64,000 nucleotides of DNA from Domibacillus iocasae. Lineage in GTDB: Bacteria; Bacillota; Bacilli; Bacillales; Domibacillaceae. Made by a program: the position numbers and the translations under genes. The notes below the pieces were generated by a model. That model did not search any database and was not told the origin of the DNA. It saw only the letters and a program-made list of their open reading frames with translations. The stretch covers positions 62,001 through 126,000 of the forward strand of contig NZ_MAMP01000021.1 of NCBI RefSeq assembly GCF_001750285.1, given 5' to 3'. Shown here in pieces: positions 25,381 to 35,127 of this stretch (positions are counted from its first letter, which is position 1; every line of letters begins with the position of its first letter).

Positions 25381-26196
25381 ATGAGCAAGAAAGAAATCGT
25401 TTATCTTTTATCGGATTCTGTTGGGGAAACTGCTGAGTTCGTGGTGAAAGCGGTTGCCACCCAATTTATTAGGAGGGAATTTGAGATTCGGCAGAACTCC
25501 TATGTCGACAAAGTGTCTGATATAGAAGATGTCATTGTGGAGGCGAAACAAACGAATTCGATTATTGCCTATACGTTAGTCATAGACTTTTTAAAGGATT
25601 ATTTAAATAGACGAGCTAACGAAGAAAAGATTCTTGCTGTAGATTTACTCCATCCACTAATGGATGCTTTTATAACGAAGTTTAATAGGGAGCCAATTCG
25701 TGAACCAGGCTTGATGCGGAAACTAGACGAACATTATTTTCAAAAGGTAGAGGCAGTGGAGTTTGCTGTAAAGTATGATGATGCTCGTGATATAGAAGGC
25801 ATTTTAAAAGCCGATATTGTCTTAATTGGTGTATCACGTACCTCAAAAACGCCGTTATCTATGTACCTGGCTTACAAAGGGTATAAAGTGGCGAACATTC
25901 CTCTCGTTCCTGAAGTGCCGGCTCCTCATGAACTGTTCAACGTTCCGAGAAACAGATGTGTGGGCCTCGTTATTACCCCGGATAAGTTAAACGCTATTCG
26001 CAAGGAACGTTTGAAGACATTAGGCTTAAAGCCAGAGGCGAGTTATGCCCGGTTTGAGCGGATTCTTGAAGAGCTGGATTATGCCGAGAAAGTGATGAAA
26101 CAAGTCGGCTGTCCCGTTATTAATGTTTCCAACAAAGCGATTGAAGAAACAGCGAACTATATTATTGAATCTTTAAATATGGAGAGGAGTTTTTAA
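25381..26196 (+). CDS. ppsR: Pyruvate phosphate dikinase regulatory protein (bifunctional kinase/phosphorylase)
   Basis: The 271-residue protein matches the PpsR/YqfL (DUF299) family. These proteins inactivate pyruvate phosphate dikinase with ADP and reactivate it by Pi-dependent phosphorolysis. Seen are the opening YLLSDSVGETAEFV and the P-loop-like GVSRTSKTPLSMYLAYKGYK near residue 150. The ATG at 25381 gives the normal family length; a GTG six codons earlier is possible. Its stop is followed after 2 bp by ppdK, its regulatory target, so the pair forms an operon. This is ordinary core metabolism for many Bacillaceae. Confidence 0.93.
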   Translation: MSKKEIVYLLSDSVGETAEFVVKAVATQFIRREFEIRQNSYVDKVSDIEDVIVEAKQTNSIIAYTLVIDFLKDYLNRRANEEKILAVDLLHPLMDAFITKFNREPIREPGLMRKLDEHYFQKVEAVEFAVKYDDARDIEGILKADIVLIGVSRTSKTPLSMYLAYKGYKVANIPLVPEVPAPHELFNVPRNRCVGLVITPDKLNAIRKERLKTLGLKPEASYARFERILEELDYAEKVMKQVGCPVINVSNKAIEETANYIIESLNMERSF

Positions 26197-26198
26197 TA

Positions 26199-28871
26199 GT
26201 GGGGAAAATGGTATATATGTTTGATGAAGGACATAGTGGAATGAAAGAAATTCTAGGCGGCAAAGGGGCAAACATTGCAGAGATGACCCGTATCGGCTTG
26301 CCGGTTCCTTATGGTTTTACCATTTCCACTCAAGCTTGTAATGCCTATTACAAAGCAGGAAAAGAGATTCAACATGAAGTGAAAACTGAGGTACTTGAAT
26401 CGCTGCGCCGCCTCGAGGGAAGAACAGGTAAAAAACTTGGAGATACATTCAATCCTCTCCTTGTATCGGTGCGCTCGGGTTCCGTGTTTTCCATGCCAGG
26501 GATGATGGATACGGTATTAAATCTGGGCATGAATGATCAAACCGTGGAAGCGATGGCCCAATTAACGAACAACCCACGCTTCGCTTATGACTCGTATCGC
26601 CGGTTTATTCAAATGTTTTGTAATGTTGTTCTAGAGATAGATGTCTTTTTCTTTGAGCAATATCTAGAAGAAATAAGAGAACAAAAGGGATATCATTCTG
26701 ATCCTGAATTGACTGCCGAAGATTGGAAAGAAGTCATTGTCGGCTACAAAAAAATTGTCAAAAAGCATACAGGAAGCGAGTTTCCTCAAGATCCTATGGA
26801 ACAGCTTTTCTTAGCGATTAACGCCGTATTTGATTCATGGAATAACCAGCGGGCCATCGTATACCGTCGCCTTAATAAAATCCCGAGTCATCATGGTACG
26901 GCGGTCAATATTCAAAGTATGGTCTTTGGAAACATGGGGGAGGACTCCGGGACTGGGGTGGCATTTACCCGCGATCCGTCAACAGGGGAGGCCGTACTTT
27001 ATGGGGAATATCTAATCAATGCTCAAGGGGAAGATGTTGTCGCAGGCATTCGAACTCCTCATCCGATTCACACGTTAAAAAATGATATGCCTGATGTTTT
27101 TGAAGAATTTAACGGCATGTGCCGTCGACTTGAATCTCATTATAAAGATATGCAGGACATTGAATTTACTGTGGAGCGCGGCCAATTGTTTATTCTCCAG
27201 ACGCGAAATGGGAAGCGAACAGCCCAAGCGGCCATACGTACTGCAGTAGAAATGGTGGAGGAAGGGATCATTGATCGAAAAGAAGCGATTCTTCGGATTG
27301 AGCCAGAACAGTTAAATCAACTGCTCCATCGCAGAATTGATGATACGCACGAACGCCATACACTCGCGAAAGGATTGCCCGCTTCACCTGGAGCGGCAAC
27401 AGGGCAAGTTGTTTTTGATCCCGATGAGGCGGAGAGATTAAATCATAAAGGTGAAAAAGTGATTCTCGTCCGTCCTGAAACAACGCCAGATGATATTCAT
27501 GGCATTATTGCATCAGAAGGAGTGTTGACAAGTCGTGGCGGTATGACGAGTCATGCAGCTGTTGTGGCTAGAGGAATGGGGAAGGCGTGTATTTGTGGCT
27601 GTGAACCATTAAAAATTGATCTAAAGCAAAAACAGTTTCAAATAGGTGAGAACGTTGTTAACCACCTGGATACGATCACAATTGACGGAGGTACAGGTGA
27701 AATCATGCTTGGAGAAATTCCGATGATCGACCCACAGCTTTCAGATCAGTTTGAGCTATTGCTTTCTTGGGCAGATCAAGAACGAACGCTTGGTGTGCGT
27801 GCAAATGCTGACAACCCAGAGGATACGAAAAAAGCGCTTGAATTTGGCGCCATCGGCATAGGTTTATGCCGAACAGAGCATATGTTTATGGATGCCAGCC
27901 GAATTCCGATTGTGCAGGAAATGATTCTTTCAGAGACGTATGAAGAGAGGAAACATGCATTGGATAAGCTCTTACCGATGCAGCAGGGGGATTTTAAAGG
28001 CATTTTTGAAGTGATGCAAGGTTATCCAGTAACGATTCGTTTATTAGATCCGCCACTGCATGAGTTCCTGCCGGACAAAGAGCAGCTGATCGTCGACGTA
28101 TCAAAACTGCAAATCACAGATCCAGAGTCTTCAGAGTTAAAGGAAAAAGAATTGTTGCTTAAAAGAGTCCGTCAATTAGATGAGTCTAATCCAATGCTGG
28201 GCCATCGGGGCTGCCGTCTTGGTATTATTCATCCTGAAATTTACAAAATGCAAGCTGAAGCCATTTTTTACGCAGCAACTGAATTAGTAAAGAAAGGCAT
28301 CGATGTAAAGCCGGAAATTATGATTCCTCTTGTCGGGCATGTGAATGAGCTTAAAATGCTGCGACAATTGGTTATGGATACTGCCAATAATATAATAGAA
28401 GAAACAGGAATAGTCATTGACTTTACAATTGGTACGATGATAGAAATTCCCCGGGCTGCACTTACAGCAGATGAAATTGCAGAAGAAGCTGACTTTTTCT
28501 CCTTTGGAACGAATGATTTAACGCAGACAACTTTTGGTTTCAGCCGAGATGATGCGGAGGGCAAGTTTCTGAAAACTTATATAGATGAAAACATCGTGAC
28601 CGATAATCCTTTTGCGGTTCTGGACCAAGAAGGGGTTGGGAAATTAATCAAAATGGGTGTGAAGCTTGGCCGGCAAACAAAACCAGCTTTAAAAACGGGT
28701 ATTTGTGGGGAACATGGAGGAGAAAAAAGCTCTATTGAATTTTGTTATAAAGAAGGCTTAGATTATGTAAGTTGTTCACCATACCGAGTTCCGCTGGCAC
28801 GTTTAGCTGCAGCTCAAGCGGCCATTCAAAATGAAAAACAAAAAGGCCAACTGGTAAGTGCTGATCATTAA
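26199..28871 (+). CDS. ppdK: Pyruvate, phosphate dikinase
   Basis: The 890-residue protein interconverts pyruvate + ATP + Pi with PEP + AMP + PPi. It has an N-terminal ATP-grasp domain (GGKGANIAEM near residue 20, VSVRSGSVFSMPGMMDT near 90), the swivelling phosphohistidine domain with His452 in GGMTSHAAVVARGMGKACI, and a C-terminal PEP/pyruvate barrel with Cys836 in TGICGEHGG. Full length is normal. The GTG at 26199 is chosen because GGAGAGGAG is 10 nt upstream; the next ATG is too far away. The gene begins 2 bp after its regulator. With acetyl-CoA and pyruvate flowing from aromatic catabolism it could serve gluconeogenesis. Confidence 0.96.
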   Translation: MGKMVYMFDEGHSGMKEILGGKGANIAEMTRIGLPVPYGFTISTQACNAYYKAGKEIQHEVKTEVLESLRRLEGRTGKKLGDTFNPLLVSVRSGSVFSMPGMMDTVLNLGMNDQTVEAMAQLTNNPRFAYDSYRRFIQMFCNVVLEIDVFFFEQYLEEIREQKGYHSDPELTAEDWKEVIVGYKKIVKKHTGSEFPQDPMEQLFLAINAVFDSWNNQRAIVYRRLNKIPSHHGTAVNIQSMVFGNMGEDSGTGVAFTRDPSTGEAVLYGEYLINAQGEDVVAGIRTPHPIHTLKNDMPDVFEEFNGMCRRLESHYKDMQDIEFTVERGQLFILQTRNGKRTAQAAIRTAVEMVEEGIIDRKEAILRIEPEQLNQLLHRRIDDTHERHTLAKGLPASPGAATGQVVFDPDEAERLNHKGEKVILVRPETTPDDIHGIIASEGVLTSRGGMTSHAAVVARGMGKACICGCEPLKIDLKQKQFQIGENVVNHLDTITIDGGTGEIMLGEIPMIDPQLSDQFELLLSWADQERTLGVRANADNPEDTKKALEFGAIGIGLCRTEHMFMDASRIPIVQEMILSETYEERKHALDKLLPMQQGDFKGIFEVMQGYPVTIRLLDPPLHEFLPDKEQLIVDVSKLQITDPESSELKEKELLLKRVRQLDESNPMLGHRGCRLGIIHPEIYKMQAEAIFYAATELVKKGIDVKPEIMIPLVGHVNELKMLRQLVMDTANNIIEETGIVIDFTIGTMIEIPRAALTADEIAEEADFFSFGTNDLTQTTFGFSRDDAEGKFLKTYIDENIVTDNPFAVLDQEGVGKLIKMGVKLGRQTKPALKTGICGEHGGEKSSIEFCYKEGLDYVSCSPYRVPLARLAAAQAAIQNEKQKGQLVSADH

Positions 28872-28896
28872 ACTATACCCCATCTAGTTGACGCAT

Positions 28897-28923
28897 AAAA
28901 AAGTCCCTGTTTGGGGCTTTTTG
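28897..28923 (+). terminator. Terminator after ppdK
   Basis: AAAAAAGTCCC and GGGGCTTTTT form a short stem with one G-U pair and a T tract. The rest of the 336-bp gap to mtlA holds the mtlA promoter and no gene. Confidence 0.75.
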
Positions 28924-29114
28924 TGTTTTGCAGAAACACCCGTTTATAAGAAGCATAACTGCATGAGCGGAGGAAGGTAAGGAAACAAGATTGGCCCAGT
29001 CAATGTCCGGAAAAGGAATATAATAGGTATGTTCACCTATAGAATCTTACTGGTACAGTTCACTTTTTTCAATGATGTCAACATTCCCCTTGCCAAAATA
29101 GTGTTTTCCTTTCA

Positions 29115-29143
29115 TTGTTTATCTGCTGAAACCGCTTTATTAT
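29115..29143 (+). promoter_or_regulatory. Probable sigma-A promoter of mtlA
   Basis: TTGTTT at 29115-29120 and TATTAT at 29138-29143 are separated by exactly 17 nt, giving a good vegetative promoter about 65 bp before the mtlA start. A loose match to a catabolite-responsive element overlaps the spacer (TGAAACCGCTTTAT), but it misses three core positions and is not claimed. Confidence 0.6.
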
Positions 29144-29207
29144 AAGACTATAGACAGAGATAATCAGTCAGATGAAATAGAAAACAAAAAGGAAAGGGGT
29201 TTTTCAG

Positions 29208-30647
29208 ATGAATCAACAGACAGAGCCTAAAGCAGATTTTCGTGTGAAAATTCAGCGGTTCGGCAGTCATTTAAGCGGCATGATCATGCCAAATATCGGT
29301 GCATTCATTGCATGGGGACTTATTACCGCATTATTTATTCCAACTGGATGGATTCCGAATGAAGACTTAGCGGCGCTTGTCGGCCCAATGATTACGTTCT
29401 TATTGCCAATTTTAATCGGTTTTACCGGCGGACGGATTGTATATGACATCCGCGGAGGTGTCGTCGGTGCAACAGCAACGATGGGGGTTATCGTCGGCTC
29501 GGATATTCCAATGTTCCTCGGTGCCATGATTATGGGTCCTCTCGGGGGCTATGCGATTAAAAAGTTTGACCAGCTTGTAGATGGCAAAATTAAATCCGGT
29601 TTCGAAATGCTTGTCAACAACTTCTCAGCCGGTATTATCGGTGGTATTTTAACACTTATCGCGTATAAAGCGATCGGTCCGGTTGTTTTGACACTTAACA
29701 AAACATTAGCGGCAGGCGTGCAGGCGATTGTGGATGCAAACCTGCTTCCGCTGGCGAGTATTTTTATTGAACCGGCGAAAGTATTGTTCTTAAATAACGC
29801 GATTAACCACGGCATTTTAAGCCCGATTGGAATTGAAGAAGCGGCAGCAGCAGGAAAATCGGTTTTATTCCTTCTTGAATCGAACCCGGGTCCTGGTCTT
29901 GGAATTTTACTTGCGTACATGCTTTTTGGGAAAGGAATGGCGAAACAGTCTGCACCAGGTGCGGTCATTATCCATTTCCTTGGCGGTATTCACGAAATCT
30001 ATTTCCCATATATTTTAATGAAGCCAATTCTGTTAGTGGCAGCAGTTGCGGGCGGGGCAGCAGGTGTGGCAACATTTCTTTTATTCGATGTCGGTTTGTC
30101 AGCAGCTCCGTCACCAGGAAGTATTTTTGCCTTGATGATCATGTCGCCTCCAGGGAATCACCTTGGCGTGTTGGCAGGGGTTATTGCCGCAGCAGCTGTA
30201 TCATTCCTGATCTCGGCTCTTGTATTGAAAACGTCTAAAGCAACAGAAGAAGATGGCTTGGCTGCAGCAGCTGCGAAAACATCTGCGTTAAAAGGAAAAG
30301 AAAGCCATGCAGCTTCTCTTGTGAAAACAGAAGAAACACCAACAGCGACTCCAGCAGAAGGTCTGCCATCGAATGTAGAAAAAATTATTTTTGCCTGCGA
30401 TGCAGGGATGGGGTCAAGTGCAATGGGTGCATCTATTTTGAAAAATAAAGCGAAAAAAGCAGCGCTTGATGTAAACATTTCGAATACGTCGATCAGCAAC
30501 TTGCCGGCGGACGCGGATGTAGTTATTACTCATAAAGACTTAACAGACCGCGCCAAAGCAAAATTGCCAAATGCGTATCATATTTCCGTTGAAAACTTCT
30601 TAAATAGTCCGAAATACGACGAATTGATGGAACAATTGAAGAAATAA
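29208..30647 (+). CDS. mtlA: Mannitol-specific PTS permease, EIICB
   Basis: The 479-residue protein has an EIIC membrane domain (residues ~15-345; NIGAFIAWGLITALF, MGPLGGYAIKKFD, FLGGIHEIYFPYILMKP) and a C-terminal EIIB domain. Cys397 in FACDAGMGSSAMG is the phosphorylation site. There is an Ala/Glu-rich linker (~345-385) and no fused EIIA, which is encoded separately at 33006. It imports and phosphorylates mannitol to mannitol-1-phosphate, the substrate of MtlD. GGAAAGGGG precedes the ATG, and a terminator follows, so it forms its own transcript upstream of mtlR. Confidence 0.96.
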   Translation: MNQQTEPKADFRVKIQRFGSHLSGMIMPNIGAFIAWGLITALFIPTGWIPNEDLAALVGPMITFLLPILIGFTGGRIVYDIRGGVVGATATMGVIVGSDIPMFLGAMIMGPLGGYAIKKFDQLVDGKIKSGFEMLVNNFSAGIIGGILTLIAYKAIGPVVLTLNKTLAAGVQAIVDANLLPLASIFIEPAKVLFLNNAINHGILSPIGIEEAAAAGKSVLFLLESNPGPGLGILLAYMLFGKGMAKQSAPGAVIIHFLGGIHEIYFPYILMKPILLVAAVAGGAAGVATFLLFDVGLSAAPSPGSIFALMIMSPPGNHLGVLAGVIAAAAVSFLISALVLKTSKATEEDGLAAAAAKTSALKGKESHAASLVKTEETPTATPAEGLPSNVEKIIFACDAGMGSSAMGASILKNKAKKAALDVNISNTSISNLPADADVVITHKDLTDRAKAKLPNAYHISVENFLNSPKYDELMEQLKK

Positions 30648-30679
30648 CAAAAAAGCAGCCGCATCGGGCTGCTTTTTTG
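30648..30679 (+). terminator. Terminator after mtlA
   Basis: AAAAAAGCAGCC pairs with GGGCTGCTTTTTT around a 5-nt loop, with a good T tract. Confidence 0.85.
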
Positions 30680-30828
30680 TATGTTGAGGGGTATGACCTC
30701 TGTAAAGATGACACCTTTAGTATATAAAGAATAAAGTTCATAAACCATTATTCCGTTAGATTATCTCACAAAGAAATGTTTTTAAATGTTGGCAACAAGT
30801 TTCGTGACGAACTTCCATTTTCGATTTG

Positions 30829-30857
30829 TTGAATCCACAATTTAATGGGTTTATGAT
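30829..30857 (+). promoter_or_regulatory. Probable sigma-A promoter of mtlR
   Basis: TTGAAT at 30829-30834 and TATGAT at 30852-30857 are separated by 17 nt and lie about 50 bp before the mtlR start codon. This gives mtlR-mtlF-mtlD a promoter separate from mtlA. Confidence 0.6.
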
Positions 30858-30907
30858 AAGAGAAGAAAGAAATACTAGTAAAAAGATGTCACAAGGGGGT
30901 GCACGGC

Positions 30908-33004
30908 ATGTATGTATCTGCCCGTGAACGGCTGATTTTGGATTTGCTTATTGACCGGGAAGAAGAAATGACGGTTAAAGATCTGGCAGATGACATCGAT
31001 GTCAGTGTGCGGACCGTCCATCGTGACTTAAAAGGCATTGAGCAGATGATAGAAGCTTACGATTTAAAGCTTGTGAAAAAAGCGGGGGTAGGTGTACAGC
31101 TCGTTGGCGCAAAAGAGAAAAGAGATGAGCTAAAAATGGCGATTTCTCACCTTTCTTACAGTGAGTATACGCCGGATGAACGCCAGACGATGCTGCTGTG
31201 CGCGCTGCTGGAATCGATTGAGCCGGTGAAGCTCGTATCCCTTGCTAACGACTTGCGCGTAACAATTGCCACAGTCAGTAATGATTTGACGAAGCTTGAA
31301 AAAACACTTAAGCAGTTTGGATTAACGATTGTCCGCCGGCGTGGGTATGGCGTAGAGCTTGAAGGAAGCGAAACAGCGAAGCGGCGCGCCATGAGTAGCA
31401 TCATTGCGGAAAACGTGAATGAAGTGGAATTTTTATCCCTGGTAAAAGAAAGTATTCAAAAAAAAACACAGGATTCATCAGATTCTATTTCCGAGCGCTT
31501 GCTTGGATTAGTGGAGAAAAAGAAATTATTAATTGTTGAAAAAGTGGTCAAAGAAATTAACGCTGGTCTTCCGTATCCAGTGGCGGACAGCGCCTACATC
31601 GGACTTGTTGTCCATTTGGCGCTTGCGATTGAACGGATAGAGCGGGGCGGCAACATTCAAATGGATCGGGCCTACTTGAACCAGCTGCAGGCCGCGCCGG
31701 AATTTGATATTGCCCGAGAAATGACGGAGAAATTAAAAGCCGTTTTTCAAATGGATATTCCGGAAGCGGAAGTCGGCTATATTACGATGCATTTGCAAGG
31801 GGCGAAGCTGCGTCAGGACAAAGAGTATGTCTTAGAAGAATCAAGTTTTCAGGTCGCTCTAAAAGCAAAAGGATTAATCCAGTTCGTTGAAGAAAAGCTT
31901 GGGATTGGGCTGCTGGACGACCAGTCTCTTTTTCAAGGGCTCGTCGTCCATTTAAAGCCGGCTATGTACCGTATTAAGCAAAAAATGGGTATTACCAACC
32001 CGCTGCTTGAACGGATCCAATCCGATTACAGTGACTTATTTGCGATTGTTAAACAAGCGGTACATCATGTTTTTCCATCCACTGATGTGCCGGATGAAGA
32101 AATTGGCTATCTCGTCATGCATTTTGGTTCAGCCTTGCCCGGCGCCAAGCCCGCCGGACCGTTAAAGGCATACACAATTTGCTCAACTGGCATCGGTACA
32201 TCAAAAATGCTAGCTGCACGGCTGCAGCAGGAAGTGCCGGAATTAACAAGCATAAAAAACATTTCACTGTTTGAATTAAGCAACCTGGAATTAGACGATG
32301 ATCTTGTTATCTCAACGATTCCACTGCCAGATTTTGATCACGATCATATTGTGGTCAGTCCGGTGCTGACGAAAGAAGATTTAACGAAAGTACACGCTTA
32401 TATAAGAAGGCACAATGCGATACCGGTTCAGCCGGAGCGAACTGCTTTCAAACAGCCGGTTCGTTCATTTGGCCAAATCGAAAAAACAGTGGGCAGCATT
32501 CAGCGTTATTCGGATGCGCTGCAAAACATTTTAAGACAGCTTTCCGTTACCCGTTCTGAGAAGAATGCAGCAGAAGAAGTGCTGAAGGAAGCCTGTACCG
32601 TGCTTTCGTCCATTCAATCGGAAGAGACAATCGTGCAGGCGCTGCTCCAACGGGAAAAGCTGGGCGGCATCGGGATTCCCGGGACAAAAATTGCTTTTTT
32701 CCATGCGCGCCACCCGGATGTTTTAACCCCTTCGTTTACGATGCACAGACTGGCGAAACCGGTCATCCTCGAAGGAATGGATCAACAGAAGATGAAATCG
32801 GACACGATAATTATGATGCTATCACCGGATCCTTATCATGCGGAAGGGCTTGAGTTGCTGAGTATGATCAGTTCACTCATAATTGAAAGTGATGACAGCA
32901 TCGCCTTGTTTCAGTCGGGACGGGAAGAGGAAATAAAAGAGTGGATGGCGACAAAATTAGAGACGTTTTTATATGAAAAAATAACAGAATTAAGGAGTGT
33001 TTAA
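30908..33004 (+). CDS. mtlR: Mannitol operon transcriptional activator MtlR
   Basis: The 698-residue BglG/DeoR-type activator has an N-terminal HTH (TVKDLADDIDVSVRTVHRDL), a second HTH near residues 85-150 (VTIATVSNDLTKLEKTL), two PRD domains (~190-400, with histidines in VVHLALAIERI and GYLVMHFGSA), an EIIB-Gat-like domain (TICSTGIGTSKMLAARL near 425), and a C-terminal EIIA-Mtl-like domain (GIPGTKIAFFHARHPDV near 590). PTS phosphorylation of these domains sets activity in related proteins. The ATG at 30908 follows AAGGGGG. The next gene starts 1 bp after the stop, showing tight coupling to mtlF. Confidence 0.95.
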   Translation: MYVSARERLILDLLIDREEEMTVKDLADDIDVSVRTVHRDLKGIEQMIEAYDLKLVKKAGVGVQLVGAKEKRDELKMAISHLSYSEYTPDERQTMLLCALLESIEPVKLVSLANDLRVTIATVSNDLTKLEKTLKQFGLTIVRRRGYGVELEGSETAKRRAMSSIIAENVNEVEFLSLVKESIQKKTQDSSDSISERLLGLVEKKKLLIVEKVVKEINAGLPYPVADSAYIGLVVHLALAIERIERGGNIQMDRAYLNQLQAAPEFDIAREMTEKLKAVFQMDIPEAEVGYITMHLQGAKLRQDKEYVLEESSFQVALKAKGLIQFVEEKLGIGLLDDQSLFQGLVVHLKPAMYRIKQKMGITNPLLERIQSDYSDLFAIVKQAVHHVFPSTDVPDEEIGYLVMHFGSALPGAKPAGPLKAYTICSTGIGTSKMLAARLQQEVPELTSIKNISLFELSNLELDDDLVISTIPLPDFDHDHIVVSPVLTKEDLTKVHAYIRRHNAIPVQPERTAFKQPVRSFGQIEKTVGSIQRYSDALQNILRQLSVTRSEKNAAEEVLKEACTVLSSIQSEETIVQALLQREKLGGIGIPGTKIAFFHARHPDVLTPSFTMHRLAKPVILEGMDQQKMKSDTIIMMLSPDPYHAEGLELLSMISSLIIESDDSIALFQSGREEEIKEWMATKLETFLYEKITELRSV

Positions 33005-33005
33005 C

Positions 33006-33434
33006 ATGGCTATTTTATCTGCTGAAAACATCGTATTAAATCAACAACTTGGATCAAAAGAAGAAGCGATTCGTGCAACAGGACAGGTGCTTGTGGACCG
33101 TGGATATGTTGAACCCGCTTATATCGAAAAAATGCTTGAGCGTGAACAATTGACGACAACATATATGGGCAATTTCGTAGCGATCCCGCACGGTACAGAA
33201 GAAGCGAAAAGTGCCGTAAAGGAATCAGGTATCTCTATTATTCAAGTGCCGGATGGGGTCAGCTTTGATGGAAATGAAGTAAAGCTGTTAATCGGTATTG
33301 CTGGAAAAGGCGATGAGCATTTGGAAATTCTATCGCAAATCGCGATTGTCTGCTCTGAGGAAGATAATGTGCTTCAAATCGTAAATGCTTCGTCTAAAGA
33401 AGAAATTTTAGCTATGTTTGACGAGGTGAACTAA
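33006..33434 (+). CDS. mtlF: Mannitol-specific PTS EIIA component
   Basis: The 142-residue protein is the separate EIIA-Mtl domain. His62 in AIPHGTEEAK is the phosphate carrier between HPr and the EIIB domain of MtlA. The ATG at 33006 has AAGGAG 8 nt upstream; the mtlR stop codon ends 1 bp before it. Its stop is followed after 1 bp by mtlD. Confidence 0.95.
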   Translation: MAILSAENIVLNQQLGSKEEAIRATGQVLVDRGYVEPAYIEKMLEREQLTTTYMGNFVAIPHGTEEAKSAVKESGISIIQVPDGVSFDGNEVKLLIGIAGKGDEHLEILSQIAIVCSEEDNVLQIVNASSKEEILAMFDEVN

Positions 33435-33435
33435 T

Positions 33436-34584
33436 ATGCTAGCTGTCCATTTTGGCGCAGGAAACATCGGCCGCGGCTTTATCGGAAGCCTTTTGTATCA
33501 ATCGGGATATGAAACATGTTTTGTTGATGTAAACAGTGAAATTGTGGATTTAATCAACGAAAAAGGCGAGTACCGTGTTGTGCTTGCAGATGAATCCCAT
33601 GAAGAGCTTGTTGTGAAAAACGTCCGTGCGGTCAACAGTGCGGCAAATCCAGAACAAGTCATTGAAGCGATCGTACAGGCGGACTTGGTAACTGCGGCGG
33701 TTGGCCCGAACATTTTGCCGCACATTGCCGGTCTTGTGGCAGAAGGATTGCGTAAACGCACAAAACCAGTTAATGTGATTGCCTGCGAAAATATGGTTGG
33801 CGGCAGTACATTGCTGAAAGAAAAAGTAATGGAAAAAACACCTGAAGCAGAACGGGAAGCGATATTGGCCCGAACCGGCTTTCCGGATGCAGCGGTTGAC
33901 CGGATTGTGCCGAATCAGTCAAACGAAGACAAATTGATGGTTGTCGTAGAGCCATTTTATGAATGGGCTGTCGAAGAAACAAAAATCGTTGGTGAAAAGC
34001 CTGCGGTAGAAGGCATCACTTGGGTACCGGACTTAAAGCCGTATATTGAGCGGAAGCTGTTTACCGTCAATACGGGCCATGCGGTTGCAGCGTATTTTGG
34101 CTGGCAGGCGGGGGCAAAAACGATCGATGAAGCCCTTCAAAACGATACCATCAAACAGGCGCTTGAAGCGACTTTAAAAGAAACAGGCCGTTTTTTAGTG
34201 GAGAAATACCGATTTGACGCAGCTGAGCATGATCAATACATTGCAAAGATCATCGGCCGTTTTGCCAATCCGCATATTACAGATGATATTCCACGTGTCG
34301 GTCGTGCGCCAATTCGTAAGCTGGGCGGAGATGACCGCCTTGTCAGTCCGGCAAAGCAGTATGAACAGCTCATCGGTGAGACACCAGCTTATCTGGCGAA
34401 AAGCATTGCCGCTGCCCTTTTGTATGACTATGCACAAGATCCGGAAGCGGTTGAAGTGCAAGGAGAAATTGGCCAGAACGGTGTAGAATCCGCCATTAAA
34501 AAATTCACGCAGCTTAATGAAGCGAATCCATTGTTTGCGGAAATTGTGAAGCAATACGAGTTGATTCAGGAGAATGGAATTTAA
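33436..34584 (+). CDS. mtlD: Mannitol-1-phosphate 5-dehydrogenase
   Basis: The 382-residue long-chain polyol dehydrogenase oxidises mannitol-1-phosphate to fructose-6-phosphate with NAD+. The N-terminal motif HFGAGNIGRGFIG binds the cofactor. Family segments ACENMVGG and the catalytic-lysine region ERKLFTVNTGHA are present. Length is normal. GAGGTG precedes the ATG, and a strong terminator lies 10 bp after the stop, so mtlD closes the locus. Confidence 0.96.
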   Translation: MLAVHFGAGNIGRGFIGSLLYQSGYETCFVDVNSEIVDLINEKGEYRVVLADESHEELVVKNVRAVNSAANPEQVIEAIVQADLVTAAVGPNILPHIAGLVAEGLRKRTKPVNVIACENMVGGSTLLKEKVMEKTPEAEREAILARTGFPDAAVDRIVPNQSNEDKLMVVVEPFYEWAVEETKIVGEKPAVEGITWVPDLKPYIERKLFTVNTGHAVAAYFGWQAGAKTIDEALQNDTIKQALEATLKETGRFLVEKYRFDAAEHDQYIAKIIGRFANPHITDDIPRVGRAPIRKLGGDDRLVSPAKQYEQLIGETPAYLAKSIAAALLYDYAQDPEAVEVQGEIGQNGVESAIKKFTQLNEANPLFAEIVKQYELIQENGI

Positions 34585-34594
34585 TTAAAATGAA

Positions 34595-34645
34595 GAGGCT
34601 GTCCCACAAATCAGGCACATCTGAATTTGTGGGACAGCCTTTTTT
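34595..34645 (+). terminator. Strong terminator after mtlD
   Basis: AGGCTGTCCCACAAAT (34596-34611) and ATTTGTGGGACAGCCT (34625-34640) form a perfect 16-bp stem followed by TTTTTT. Confidence 0.92.
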
Positions 34646-35127
34646 ATTCGCCATTTCCCGCTAACGCTGGAATACCAGTCATTAACGTCGGGAAATTAGT
34701 TTTTTCGGCGCAATCAGAAATATATCGGCGTTAATTCATGATAGACCAGCATAAGGAAAATACCACAGAACGGATCGATTCTCCGGGCAATGCAATACGG
34801 AGTACATGTCGCTGAAGAGATCCATTCAATTCATTCTATAAAGTCATTAATAAAATCACGTTCCAATATGTCTGGCGGTTCCTGAAGAAAGTTGAGACAC
34901 TGCCGCTGCAAGGACCAGCCGCAGCAAAATGATTGGCTTTGTAAAAGGTTTATCCCCCTTCTTAATGATGCAGTTCCTCGCCTTCTATTATAATTTTTAA
35001 TGGTAGCGTTTTCCTCATATTTTCATTAAAATCCAACTGTGGTATCATACAAGGACTTAAAACGGGCAGTGACTTCCATGAGAGTTGGGGGTCAAACAAT
35101 AATTTAATAGAGGTGAAGAGTTTTTTT
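34646..35127. other. Gene-free spacer with a short intergenic repeat
   Basis: No gene is supported in these 480 bp. TTTTTTCGG at 34700-34708 and CGGCGTTA at 34726-34733 recur with identical spacing at 57716 and 57742, marking a small repeat family. The 3' end carries GAGGTGAAGAG, the ribosome binding site of the SulP gene. Confidence 0.5.

Noticed and set aside
29124-29142. Catabolite-responsive element at the mtlA promoter
   Set aside because: Only a partial match to the cre consensus, with three core positions missing.
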